DNA from: DASRDS01 sp035569435
Lineage (GTDB): Bacteria > Gemmatimonadota > Gemmatimonadetes > Gemmatimonadales > Gemmatimonadaceae
Length of the DNA: 64,000 nucleotides
Direction of reading: 5' to 3'
Assembly (NCBI GenBank): GCA_035569435.1
Contig: DATMNB010000195.1
Location: 1-64,000 of the forward strand
Positions 17,647 through 25,271 of the stretch are shown here, one piece after another. Below the pieces are notes generated by a model. That model was not told the origin of the DNA. It was given only the letters and a program-made list of their open reading frames with translations, and did not search any database. Position 1 is the first letter of the stretch. Every line of letters begins with the position of its first letter. The position numbers and the translations under genes are program-made.

Positions 17647-18518
17647 GGCCGCTCGGCGATCGTAACCGACATCTCCCGCGCCTCACCCGCGCGCACCACC
17701 CGGACGACGACCGTCCGACCGATCCGATCCCCCGCGAGCACCGTCATGAGATCATCGGCATCACCCACCGAGACACCGTCGATCGCCACAAGCACATCCC
17801 CGAGCAGCACCCCACTACGCTCGGCCGGGCTCTCTGGCTCGACGCCGACGACAATCGTCCCGGTCGACCCATCGCGGAGACGCACCGGCTGGATCCCCAC
17901 GCCGAGATAGCCGCGCCGAATCCGTCCCGACGCCAACAACTGGTCGACGACCCGATCGACCGTGGACACGGGAATGCTGAACGCCGCCCCCCGCGCCAAC
18001 GCCGAGTTGTTGATCCCGGCAATGGCACCGGCGGCAGTGACGAGCCCGCCCCCGGAGAAGCCATCGAGTACGCGCAGATCGAGCCGCAGCTCCCGATCGA
18101 TGACCCCTCCGCGCCACGTCCGCCACCCCGGACCAAGCGCGCTCACGATTCCAAAGCTCGCCGTCACGTCCGCGCCGGGCCGCCCGACGGCCAGCACCGG
18201 CTGCCCGACCGCCAAGGTGTCTGACGCCACGAGCTCCGCCACGGTGACGCCGGTGCCGTCGATCCGAAGCACCGCGAGATCCGTTGTCGGATCGCGTCCC
18301 GCAAGTGTTGCCGGCCGCTTCGCCCCGCCCGCCACCGTGACTGAAATGTCCTGCTCGCGCTTGATCGTGTGGCTCGCGGCGACGATCACGCCGTCGCGCC
18401 AATAAATCCCACTCGCCGGAATGCGCGGCCGAGCGTGGATCGCGACGATCGACCGCGCCGCGTGGGTTACCGCTTGGGGCAGACGCCCAAGCGTGTCATT
18501 CGAAAGTGTCGTAGCCAT
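17643..18518 (-). CDS. Trypsin-like serine protease with PDZ domain (DegP/HtrA-like), no signal peptide
   Basis: A 291-residue S1C-type protease. The trypsin-like domain shows the histidine in VAASHTIKR, the aspartate in DPTTDLAVLRID and the nucleophile in DGFSGGGLV (GxSGG). A PDZ domain follows (about 200-290: GYLGVGIQPV, GVLLGDVLVAIDGVSV). Unlike typical HtrA proteins it has no signal peptide or membrane anchor, so it is probably cytoplasmic. A GGAGG site precedes the ATG at 18518. Its stop overlaps the start of a LuxR response regulator, suggesting a coupled stress-sensing pair; that link is inference. Confidence 0.88.
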   Translation of the reverse strand: MATTLSNDTLGRLPQAVTHAARSIVAIHARPRIPASGIYWRDGVIVAASHTIKREQDISVTVAGGAKRPATLAGRDPTTDLAVLRIDGTGVTVAELVASDTLAVGQPVLAVGRPGADVTASFGIVSALGPGWRTWRGGVIDRELRLDLRVLDGFSGGGLVTAAGAIAGINNSALARGAAFSIPVSTVDRVVDQLLASGRIRRGYLGVGIQPVRLRDGSTGTIVVGVEPESPAERSGVLLGDVLVAIDGVSVGDADDLMTVLAGDRIGRTVVVRVVRAGEAREMSVTIAERP

Positions 18519-18584
18519 CCGAGTCCTCCAAGGTGTGACTCTAGGATGGCCGCGCGCGTGCCCGGTTCGTTATTGGCCGATCGG

Positions 18585-18863
18585 CTAGCCCTTCTTGGTC
18601 AGCTCCGCCGGCGTCGGCGCGTGCGGCGTCACAGCCCCATGCCGCAGCATCCCTTCCCACCCACAGGCGATGCACCAACTGGTGCGGAGGAATGGCATGA
18701 GTCTATTCCACCACTTGGACTGCACGCGGAGCGTCGGCGCGTCGCAGTTTGGGCATTGGTCGCCCTTGGGCAGGATGAAGTAGAAGAAGATCGTGGCCGC
18801 GGCAATGCGCAGGACGAAGATCAAGCCAAAGAATCCGAGGAAGATCATCGCGTCCGACGACAT
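18585..18863 (-). CDS. Small membrane protein with zinc-ribbon
   Basis: A 92-residue protein: an N-terminal membrane segment (MIFLGFFGLIFVLRIAAATIFFYFIL) followed by two cysteine pairs, CPNC and CIAC, about 30 residues apart, which should bind zinc. AAGGAG lies at proper distance from the ATG at 18863. Function unknown. It is on the same strand as, and 66 bp upstream of, the HtrA-like gene. Confidence 0.75.
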   Translation of the reverse strand: MSSDAMIFLGFFGLIFVLRIAAATIFFYFILPKGDQCPNCDAPTLRVQSKWWNRLMPFLRTSWCIACGWEGMLRHGAVTPHAPTPAELTKKG

Positions 18864-18908
18864 GGCTACTCCTTCGCCGTCCTTGGCGGCGGGTCATGCG
18901 CTGTGTCT

Positions 18909-19439
18909 CTACAACCGGGCCTCGACCTGTGCCCAGGGCTCCACATAGGCAATGCCGTTCTCCACGCGCTCGATCGCGACATCTGTGCCGGGTGTCAAGC
19001 GCGCGTCGTCCAGTCCGTGCGCCGTCGCGGTATGGTGCGCGCCGCCGACGTCATAGGTGATCACCCCGGTGATACCGTCGGCGTGCACTTCGATGACGCG
19101 GGCGATGCACCCTTGCAGCTCATAGCGCTCGTCGACCACTTCGGCTTTGGCGCCGGGGATCGCCCAGCCCGCAACGAGCACGAGCGCGAGGACGGCGCTG
19201 ACGGCGCCGATCACTGCCGCCAGCAGCAGATCCATGGCGGACGACAGCGTCGTGAATCGATCGAGAAAGAATCCCGCGAGGCCGAACACGGTCGCGAAGC
19301 CCGCGATGGTGGGCAGGTTGAGTGAGAACCGGCGCACGGTCGCCCGGGGTGCGCGTTCCACGCCATGCAACATGGCGAAGACGCCAAGGAGCACCCCGAC
19401 GACGAAGCAGCCGATGAAGCCGACGCGGAGATCAAGCAC
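18909..19439 (-). CDS. NfeD-like membrane protein with OB-fold domain
   Basis: A 176-residue protein with membrane segments at about 5-25 (VGFIGCFVVGVLLGVFAML), 40-60 and 70-95 (LLLAAVIGAVSAVLALVLVAGWAI), then a beta-barrel-like C-terminal domain (VVDERYELQGCIARVIEVHADG..VAIERVENGIAYVEPW) resembling the OB domain of NfeD-type proteins. I choose the GTG at 19439, with GGAGA seven bases upstream, so that it overlaps the dienelactone hydrolase stop by 8 bp; the longer open frame is antisense-like. NfeD-like proteins usually partner membrane-organising or protease proteins; none is adjacent. Confidence 0.72.
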   Translation of the reverse strand: MLDLRVGFIGCFVVGVLLGVFAMLHGVERAPRATVRRFSLNLPTIAGFATVFGLAGFFLDRFTTLSSAMDLLLAAVIGAVSAVLALVLVAGWAIPGAKAEVVDERYELQGCIARVIEVHADGITGVITYDVGGAHHTATAHGLDDARLTPGTDVAIERVENGIAYVEPWAQVEARL

Positions 19440-20265
19440 CGAGGTATCTCCGGAACCAGGCGATCGTCCGCGGCCACGCGTCGCGTGTCGCGGCGGCATT
19501 GGCGCCATCCTGGCCGTCCTGCGCGCGCAGGAAACCGTGACCGGCGCCGGGGTATGTGTGCGGGTCGTAGACCTTATGGAGCATCCGCATTGCGGAATCC
19601 GTGCCGGGGACGGTGGGTGTGACGCGAGTATCACTACCGCCGTAGAGACCCAGGACCGGCGCGCGCGCCGTGCCCAGGGAATCGGGCGGTGTGCCATAGT
19701 ACACCACAGCCGCCTTCAAGGGCAGTGGCGTCGCCGGCGAGTGCACGTCGTGCGCGAATGATACGCCGCCACCCCAACAAAAGCCGATGATCCCGTAGGC
19801 AGGCCGGGCCGAAGGCAGGTGGACGCCATAGGCCGCGACCGCATCGAGCGTGCGTTGGAGGGCCGCCGGATCCAGCGTGCGAATCGCGGACATGGCCGCG
19901 TCCATCGGCACACTATCCGCTGGGCCCGGGAGCTTGCCCGTCAGCAAGTCGGGGACGATGGCAATGAAGCCGTCGGCCGCGAGCTGGTCACCGACCGCTC
20001 GGGTCCAGATGGTCATGCCGAAGATCTCGTGGATCACGACCACGACGGGGGCTTTGTGGCTGACTTGGGGATAGAAGACCCAGGCGTGGACGCTGTCGCC
20101 GAGCCCACCTGGAGTCGGGATCATGACGTCTTCGCGGTGTCGGGGCGAGGCCGCGAGCCGGGCCGCGGCGGTGGCGGCCGAGGGCGGGAGCGACGGCTCC
20201 GGCAGCCGACGGGCGGGCGCAGCGGCGGCGGATAGTCCAACGAGTAGCAGCGCGGGGACGCGCAT
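19432..20265 (-). CDS. Exported dienelactone hydrolase family protein
   Basis: A 277-residue alpha/beta hydrolase. The N-terminus (MRVPALLLVGLSAAAAPA) is a signal peptide. The dienelactone hydrolase triad is visible: Cys in IIGFCWGGG, Asp in VLGLYGGSDTRV and His in YPGAGHGFLRA; the glutamate switch is in VVIHEIFGM. It hydrolyses dienelactone-like or other ester/lactone substrates; the natural substrate is unknown and the location suggests a periplasmic role. It is translationally linked to the NfeD-like gene and diverges from padR across a 139-bp region containing the PadR-type operator. Confidence 0.88.
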   Translation of the reverse strand: MRVPALLLVGLSAAAAPARRLPEPSLPPSAATAAARLAASPRHREDVMIPTPGGLGDSVHAWVFYPQVSHKAPVVVVIHEIFGMTIWTRAVGDQLAADGFIAIVPDLLTGKLPGPADSVPMDAAMSAIRTLDPAALQRTLDAVAAYGVHLPSARPAYGIIGFCWGGGVSFAHDVHSPATPLPLKAAVVYYGTPPDSLGTARAPVLGLYGGSDTRVTPTVPGTDSAMRMLHKVYDPHTYPGAGHGFLRAQDGQDGANAAATRDAWPRTIAWFRRYLGA

Positions 20266-20307
20266 CGGGCCTCGGGTTCGAGTTCTTGGGGTGCGAAAAT
20301 ATGGCCA

Positions 20308-20377
20308 AAGCCCCTAGGCCGGATAGGGGGCTTGCGATATATCTTTGGCCTGGTTACGATATATCGTACGTTATATC
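20308..20377. promoter_or_regulatory. PadR operator candidates and hairpin in divergent region
   Basis: GATATATC occurs at 20336-20343 and 20358-20365, exactly 22 bp apart (two helical turns), and a variant GTTATATC at 20370-20377. The second copy is the centre of a perfect 14-bp palindrome TACGATATATCGTA (20355-20368). Just upstream, AAGCCCCTA/TAGGGGGCTT (20308-20333) forms a hairpin with one bulge. PadR proteins usually repress their own promoter through such AT-rich palindromes. Confidence 0.55.
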
Positions 20378-20404
20378 TTAACCCTATTGAGAGGTGTAGT
20401 TCGC

Positions 20405-21022
20405 ATGTTTGGAGGACACAGAGGTCGGCATGGCCGGCACCACGACTGCCGCGGGGCACGCGGCGAAGGGCCGTGGGGATTTGACCCGCGGTGGATGGGT
20501 GGGTTCTGGGGCGGCGCCGGTGGTCGTGGTCGCGGCGGGCGCCCAGGTAGGATGTTCGAGCCAGGGGATCTCAAGTACGTGATCCTGCAGCTGCTCTCCG
20601 AGAAGCCGCGGCATGGCTACGAGATCATCAAGGCGCTCGAGGAGCGGTTTGGCGGGACGTACTCGCCGAGCCCGGGGGCGGTGTACCCGACGTTGACCTT
20701 CCTCGAAGACACGGGCTATGCCCGGACCACGACGGAGCCGAGTGGGAAGAAGGTCTACGAGATCACTGACGAAGGGCGCGCGTACCTCGAGCAGAACCGG
20801 GGCGCGGTCTCGGATATCTTCGACCGCATTGGGCAGTTCGCGGACAGCTTCTTTGGCGTGCCGATGGAGGAGATTCACCGCGCGTTCAAGAACGTGGCGC
20901 GGGCGACGTACTCCAACGCCATGCGCCTGCGCGATCCCGCGCAGCTGGCCAAGATCCGCGAGATCCTGGAGCGCGCCGCGGCCGACATCGAGGCCGCGTC
21001 CAAGCCAAGCACCACCGTGTAG
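20405..21022 (+). CDS. PadR family transcriptional regulator
   Basis: A 205-residue regulator. An unusual glycine/arginine/histidine-rich N-terminal extension (about residues 1-48: GHRGRHGRHHD, GGAGGRGRGGRPGRMF) precedes the PadR winged helix (LKYVILQLLSEKPRHGYEIIKALEERFGGTYSPSPGAVYPTL and the wing KKVYEITDEGRAYLEQN). A C-terminal helical dimerisation region ends it. The extension resembles those of PadR proteins that bind metals or small aromatic compounds; this is inference. The ATG at 20405 has GAGAGG upstream. It probably autoregulates through GATATATC sites directly upstream and may also control the divergent hydrolase. Confidence 0.92.
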   Translation: MFGGHRGRHGRHHDCRGARGEGPWGFDPRWMGGFWGGAGGRGRGGRPGRMFEPGDLKYVILQLLSEKPRHGYEIIKALEERFGGTYSPSPGAVYPTLTFLEDTGYARTTTEPSGKKVYEITDEGRAYLEQNRGAVSDIFDRIGQFADSFFGVPMEEIHRAFKNVARATYSNAMRLRDPAQLAKIREILERAAADIEAASKPSTTV

Positions 21023-21044
21023 TGCCGGATGGCTGGACGCGAGC

Positions 21045-21473
21045 TTACACGAGCTTCGCGTCCAGCTCCAGGGCGACGTTGCCTTTCAGGGCTGCCGATA
21101 CCGGGCAGCCCTCTTTCGTCGCCTGCGCCGCGGCCTGGAACTTGGCGGCATCGACGCCAGGGACGGTCGCACGGACGGTCAGCTTCATCGTCGTGATCTT
21201 GAACCCCGCGGCCTGCTTCTCGATCGTACACGCCGCGCTCGTCTCGACCCGCGTCGCCGGCGTTCCCGCCTGCTCGAGCGCGGCGCTCAGCGCCATGCTG
21301 TAACAGGCCGCTTCGGCGGCGGCGAGCAACTCTTCCGGATTCGACCCCGGACTCTGCTCGAACCGCGACCCAAACGAGTACGATCCCTGGACCGTGCCAC
21401 TCTCCGCACGGTAGCTCCCCTTACCCTTCGCGAGGCCGCCTTCCCACACGGCCGTTGCATGACGTGTTGGCAT
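21045..21473 (-). CDS. OsmC family peroxiredoxin
   Basis: A 142-residue thiol peroxidase of the OsmC/Ohr family that detoxifies organic hydroperoxides. The two redox cysteines are in EAACYSMAL (peroxidatic) and KEGCPVSAAL (resolving), and the OsmC signature SPGSNPEELLAAAEAAC is intact. It is convergent with padR (22 bp between stops). TATATT followed by seven bases precedes the ATG and no ribosome-binding site is seen. Confidence 0.92.
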   Translation of the reverse strand: MPTRHATAVWEGGLAKGKGSYRAESGTVQGSYSFGSRFEQSPGSNPEELLAAAEAACYSMALSAALEQAGTPATRVETSAACTIEKQAAGFKITTMKLTVRATVPGVDAAKFQAAAQATKEGCPVSAALKGNVALELDAKLV

Positions 21474-21480
21474 GGGCGGA

Positions 21481-21486
21481 AATATA
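21481..21486 (-). promoter_or_regulatory. Candidate leaderless -10 of osmC
   Basis: Minus strand TATATT, then TCCGCCC, then the ATG at 21473. There is no Shine-Dalgarno sequence. Confidence 0.45.
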
Positions 21487-21487
21487 G

Positions 21488-22486
21488 CTACGCTGACATT
21501 GCCTCAGGCGCGCGGAGCGCGTGGGACAGGAAGCCCGCCACCCGCCGCTCGGCGTAATAGATGGGACGCCACGGGACCGTCCCACTGATGAACCCGACGT
21601 GTCCTCCCTCCGGGACGAACTCGATCGTCAGCGCCGGATTGACGCGCCCCACGGCGCGCACGTCGTCGAGGACCGCCGGCGGCAGAAACGGATCGTCGAC
21701 GGCACTGAGCAGCAATGTCGGCCGCCGAACGCCGCCCAGGAAGCGCAGCGCGCTCGACTGCGTGTAGTAGTCAGTCGCGTCCGCGAACCCGTGCAACGGC
21801 GCCGTCACGAGCTCATCGAAGTCGCGAATCGACCGCACCGCATCGAGCCGCGCGCGATCGTAGAGATTGGGGTACTGCTCGAGTTTCGCGTACGCCTTGC
21901 GTTTGAGCGACTTCATGAAGCTCGCCTGATACACGCGCGCGAACCCGCGGTCGATGTGATCGGCCCCGCGGTCCAGGTCAAACGGCACCGAGACCGCCAC
22001 CGCCGCACGGATCGCGGCCGGCACCGCATCGCCGCGCTCGCCCAGGTACTTGAGCAGCACGTTGCCACCGAGCGAGAACCCCGCCATCACGAGCGGCGTG
22101 TTCGGGAACTCGCCCATGATGCGCTCGAGGGCGAAGGCGAGATCGCCGGTCTCCCCCGAATGATAGAACCGCCGCGCGCGATTGAGCGTGCCGCCGCAGG
22201 ACCGAAAGAGCACGAGATCGGCGCTCCAGCCGCGGCGGGCGACTTCGGCCAGCGTGCCCTGCACGTAGTGCGACCGCACTGTCCCCTCGAGCCCGTGCAA
22301 CAGCACCAGCCGCGGCCGATCCGCCGGCGCGTCGAGGCGCTCGATGTCGAGCACGTCGCCGTCGGGCGTATCCCACTGCTCGCGCCGCGTCGCAACCACC
22401 GGGATCCGCCGCACGAGCTTCCCCCAGATCGTACGCGCGTGTGCTCCGGGGACCCACCACGCGGGCCGATAGTGGACATCGTTCAT
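21488..22486 (-). CDS. YheT-type alpha/beta hydrolase
   Basis: A 332-residue hydrolase of the YheT/ABHD1-3 group. It begins with the family N-terminus YRPAWWVPGAHARTIWGKLVR, has the nucleophile elbow GFSLGGN, the Asp in LLLSAVDDPFLP and the His in EGGHVGFISG. These enzymes probably act on lipids or esters; the substrate is unknown. The ATG at 22486 fits the conserved N-terminus; a GTG three codons earlier is possible. It ends 14 bp before the osmC start on the same strand but osmC seems to have its own promoter. Confidence 0.9.
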   Translation of the reverse strand: MNDVHYRPAWWVPGAHARTIWGKLVRRIPVVATRREQWDTPDGDVLDIERLDAPADRPRLVLLHGLEGTVRSHYVQGTLAEVARRGWSADLVLFRSCGGTLNRARRFYHSGETGDLAFALERIMGEFPNTPLVMAGFSLGGNVLLKYLGERGDAVPAAIRAAVAVSVPFDLDRGADHIDRGFARVYQASFMKSLKRKAYAKLEQYPNLYDRARLDAVRSIRDFDELVTAPLHGFADATDYYTQSSALRFLGGVRRPTLLLSAVDDPFLPPAVLDDVRAVGRVNPALTIEFVPEGGHVGFISGTVPWRPIYYAERRVAGFLSHALRAPEAMSA

Positions 22487-22541
22487 CGTTGACACAATGT
22501 AACCCAGGCGCTAGCCGGGTGATGTAGATTTCGGGCTCCCT

Positions 22542-22895
22542 ATGATGGAAGTCCAAGTTTTCGGTACAAAGAAAGATCCCGCCACCCGCTCCGCCCTTCG
22601 GTTCTTCGCCGAGCGCCGCATCAAGACGCACTTTGTCGACCTGCGCGAGCGCGCGGCGTCGCCGGGCGAGCTGCAGCGATTCGCCCAGAAATTCGGCGTG
22701 GCCGCACTGCTCGACCGCGATGGGAAGCGGTTCGCCGAGCGCGGGTTGCGCGCGGCGCAGTATTCGGACGTCCGGTGGCTCGACACGCTGGCCGACGATC
22801 CGATGCTCTTGCGCGTGCCCCTCGTGCGGTGGCAGCACAAGCTGACGATCGGGCCGGCCGAGGACACCTGGACGACGTGGGTGGCGGAAGGATGA
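22542..22895 (+). CDS. ArsC/Spx-like thioredoxin-fold protein lacking the catalytic cysteine
   Basis: A 117-residue protein with the ArsC fold (VQVFGTKKDPATRSALRFFAERRI, HFVDLRERAASPGELQRFAQKFG, then the PLVRW segment). In arsenate reductases the N-terminal loop carries a cysteine; here it reads KKDPATR with none, so arsenate reduction is unlikely. Such Cys-less members are common as conserved proteins of unknown role. The stop overlaps the start of the ABC-F gene by 4 bp (ATGA), so the two are coupled. ATGs at 22542 and 22545 are both possible. Confidence 0.82.
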   Translation: MMEVQVFGTKKDPATRSALRFFAERRIKTHFVDLRERAASPGELQRFAQKFGVAALLDRDGKRFAERGLRAAQYSDVRWLDTLADDPMLLRVPLVRWQHKLTIGPAEDTWTTWVAEG

Positions 22896-24820
22896 CGCAG
22901 CTCGCGATGAGCGGCGTCGGCGTGTCGTTTGGCGCGACGCGGCTGCTCGATGATGTCACGTTCACCGTCGGCGCCGGCGACAAGTGGGGCGTCGTCGGGC
23001 GGAATGGGTCTGGGAAGACCACGCTGTTCCGGCTCATCACCGGCGTCATGGAGCCGACACGCGGCCAGGTCACGCGCGTGGGCGGCTTACGGATCTCGCT
23101 GCTCGAGCAGCACCGCGATTTTGGCGGCGCGACGACGGTGTGGGAGGCGGCCGCGGGGTCGTTTGCCGAGCTGTTGGAGCTGGAGCAGTCGCTGGCGGAC
23201 CAGGCGGCCGCGCTGGCGACGCACTCCGACGATGCGGCGCTCGCGCGCTACGGGCACGATCTCGAACGGTTCGAGCATGAAGGCGGCTATCAGATTGCCT
23301 CACGCGTCGACGCCGTGCTGCACGGGCTGGGGTTCGATCCCGCCGAGGCGCGGACGCGGCCGCTCGAGGCGCTGAGCGGCGGCGAGCGCGGGCGGCTCGG
23401 GTTGGCGCGGCAGCTCGTGACGCCGGCGGATGTGCTGCTCCTCGACGAGCCGACCAACCATCTCGATCTGGAGACGTCGCGCTGGTTGGAGCAGTACCTC
23501 GCCGAGACCGACGAGACTGTGATTCTAGTGAGCCACGACCGCGCCTTCCTGGCGGCGGTCGTCGATCACGTGCTGCACGTCGAGGGCGGGACGGCGACGG
23601 CGTACACGGGGGGCTACGAGGCGTTTGTCATGCAACGGGCCGAGCGGCGCCTCTCGCTGCAGCGGTCGGTCGACAAGCAGCGGAAGGTGATCGCCAACGA
23701 GGAAGACTACATTCGGCGCAACATTGCCGGGCAGAACACCAAACAGGCTAAGGGGCGGCGCAAGAAGTTGGAGCGGCTCCCGCGACTGAGTGCGCCGCCC
23801 GGCGAGGATGGGGCGATGGCGCTGCGGCTCGACGTCGCCGAGCGGGGCGGGGACCAGGTCGTGTCAGCCGAAAAGGTGCGGATCACCGTCGACGACCGGG
23901 TGCTCGTCGATGACGTGACCGCGTGGGTCACGCGCGGGGATCGGGTCGGGATCATCGGGCCCAACGGGGCCGGGAAGTCGACGTTTCTGCGCGCGCTCGT
24001 CGGTGAACACCCGGTCGACGCGGGGGTGCTGCGGATCGGCGGGTCGATCCGGGTCGCGCACTACCGACAGGACATGGGGCAGGTGCCGCTCGATCGCACC
24101 CTCTACGAGGTGATCAACGATTTGCGGCCCCTCTGGACACGGGGGCAGATCCAGTCGCATCTGGGGCGATTTGGGTTTTCCGGTGACGAGGCGCAGCGGC
24201 GGGCCGATTCCCTCTCGGGTGGCGAGCGGGCGCGCGTGGCGTTGGCGATCATGATGCTCGAGGGGGCGAACCTGCTCATCCTCGATGAGCCGACGAATCA
24301 CCTCGACGTGGAGTCGATCGAGGCGTTGGAGGATGCCGTCGAGCGGTATCCGGGGACGGTCTTGCTCGTGAGCCACGACCGGGCGTTGTTGCGGGCGTTG
24401 GCGACGCGGGTGTGGGTGCTCGACGCGCAGCGGATCGGGGTGTTTGACGGGACGTTTGCCGAGTGGGAGGAGTACGGCGAGGATCGCGCGCGTGCGGCGG
24501 CCGCCGCGGCCGCCGAGGCGGCGCAGGCCGCGGCTCGCCGCAAAGTGCAGGCGAAGCCCGCTCCTGCCCCCGCCGCCGTGCGGACAAACGGCGAGCGCGC
24601 CACGCGGGCCGCGCGGCGGGCGGCCGAGGTGGCGGAAGCACGGGTGGCGGATGCCGAGGCCGTGGTCAATCGGTTGACGGCCGAGGCGGCGGATCCGGAG
24701 CTGTACGCGACGCCGGAAGGGGCCGCGCGCGGGGCACGGATCGGCGCCGATCTCGACCGGGCGCGCCAGGCGCTCGATGCCGCGCTCGAGGCGTGGGCGG
24801 CGGCCACCGAAATCACGTGA
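22892..24820 (+). CDS. ABC-F family ATPase
   Basis: A 642-residue soluble protein with two ABC ATPase domains and no membrane segments. Domain 1 has GRNGSGKTT, LSGGERGRLGLARQL and LLDEPTNHLD; domain 2 has GPNGAGKST, LSGGERARVALAIMM and ILDEPTNHLD. The interdomain linker carries the basic helix EEDYIRRNIAGQNTKQAKGRRKKLE. A C-terminal alanine-rich coiled coil follows residue 520, similar to Uup. ABC-F proteins act on ribosomes in translation rescue or antibiotic protection; which one is not determined. The ATG at 22892 has GGAAGG upstream and overlaps the preceding gene. Confidence 0.93.
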   Translation: MTQLAMSGVGVSFGATRLLDDVTFTVGAGDKWGVVGRNGSGKTTLFRLITGVMEPTRGQVTRVGGLRISLLEQHRDFGGATTVWEAAAGSFAELLELEQSLADQAAALATHSDDAALARYGHDLERFEHEGGYQIASRVDAVLHGLGFDPAEARTRPLEALSGGERGRLGLARQLVTPADVLLLDEPTNHLDLETSRWLEQYLAETDETVILVSHDRAFLAAVVDHVLHVEGGTATAYTGGYEAFVMQRAERRLSLQRSVDKQRKVIANEEDYIRRNIAGQNTKQAKGRRKKLERLPRLSAPPGEDGAMALRLDVAERGGDQVVSAEKVRITVDDRVLVDDVTAWVTRGDRVGIIGPNGAGKSTFLRALVGEHPVDAGVLRIGGSIRVAHYRQDMGQVPLDRTLYEVINDLRPLWTRGQIQSHLGRFGFSGDEAQRRADSLSGGERARVALAIMMLEGANLLILDEPTNHLDVESIEALEDAVERYPGTVLLVSHDRALLRALATRVWVLDAQRIGVFDGTFAEWEEYGEDRARAAAAAAAEAAQAAARRKVQAKPAPAPAAVRTNGERATRAARRAAEVAEARVADAEAVVNRLTAEAADPELYATPEGAARGARIGADLDRARQALDAALEAWAAATEIT

Positions 24821-24828
24821 GGCGTCCA

Positions 24829-25221
24829 ATGGCATCACCGCGGTCCATCGTCATGCTGCTCATGCTGTTTATGCTGGTCTTTGCCGCCGCAGCGCCGGGC
24901 GCGGGGGCGCAGGGGATGGACAGCACGCATCACGACACGGCCGCGGCCCGGCGGTTCGTGGAAAAGGGCGATGCGGCCATGGCCGCCCACGCGCCCGACT
25001 CTGCGCGTGCGGCCTATGAAAAGGCCATCCAGTACGACGCCGACGACATCGATGCGATCCTCAAGATGGCCACGATCCTGATCGACGAGGGCCACGGCGG
25101 CTACGCCCGCGACCTGTTGACGTTCGCCCTGAAACGGCATCCCACCGATCCCCGGCTGCTGCACTACCACTACGTGCGCCGCGGCGCCGACACCACGGGC
25201 GCGGCGACAGTCGGCCCCTGA
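24829..25221 (+). CDS. Exported small TPR-like protein
   Basis: A 130-residue protein with a signal peptide (hydrophobic core VMLLMLFMLVFAAAAPGAGAQG) and two tetratricopeptide-like helical pairs (AARRFVEKGDAAMAAHAPDSARAAYEKAI and DDIDAILKMATILIDEGHGGYARDLLTFAL). It is probably a periplasmic or lipid-free exported scaffold. It begins 8 bp after the ABC-F stop and may belong to that transcript. Confidence 0.75.
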   Translation: MASPRSIVMLLMLFMLVFAAAAPGAGAQGMDSTHHDTAAARRFVEKGDAAMAAHAPDSARAAYEKAIQYDADDIDAILKMATILIDEGHGGYARDLLTFALKRHPTDPRLLHYHYVRRGADTTGAATVGP

Positions 25222-25271
25222 CGGCCTTGTCCCGGCCTTTCGCCGGGCGGCAATTGGCAGCATCATAGCGG

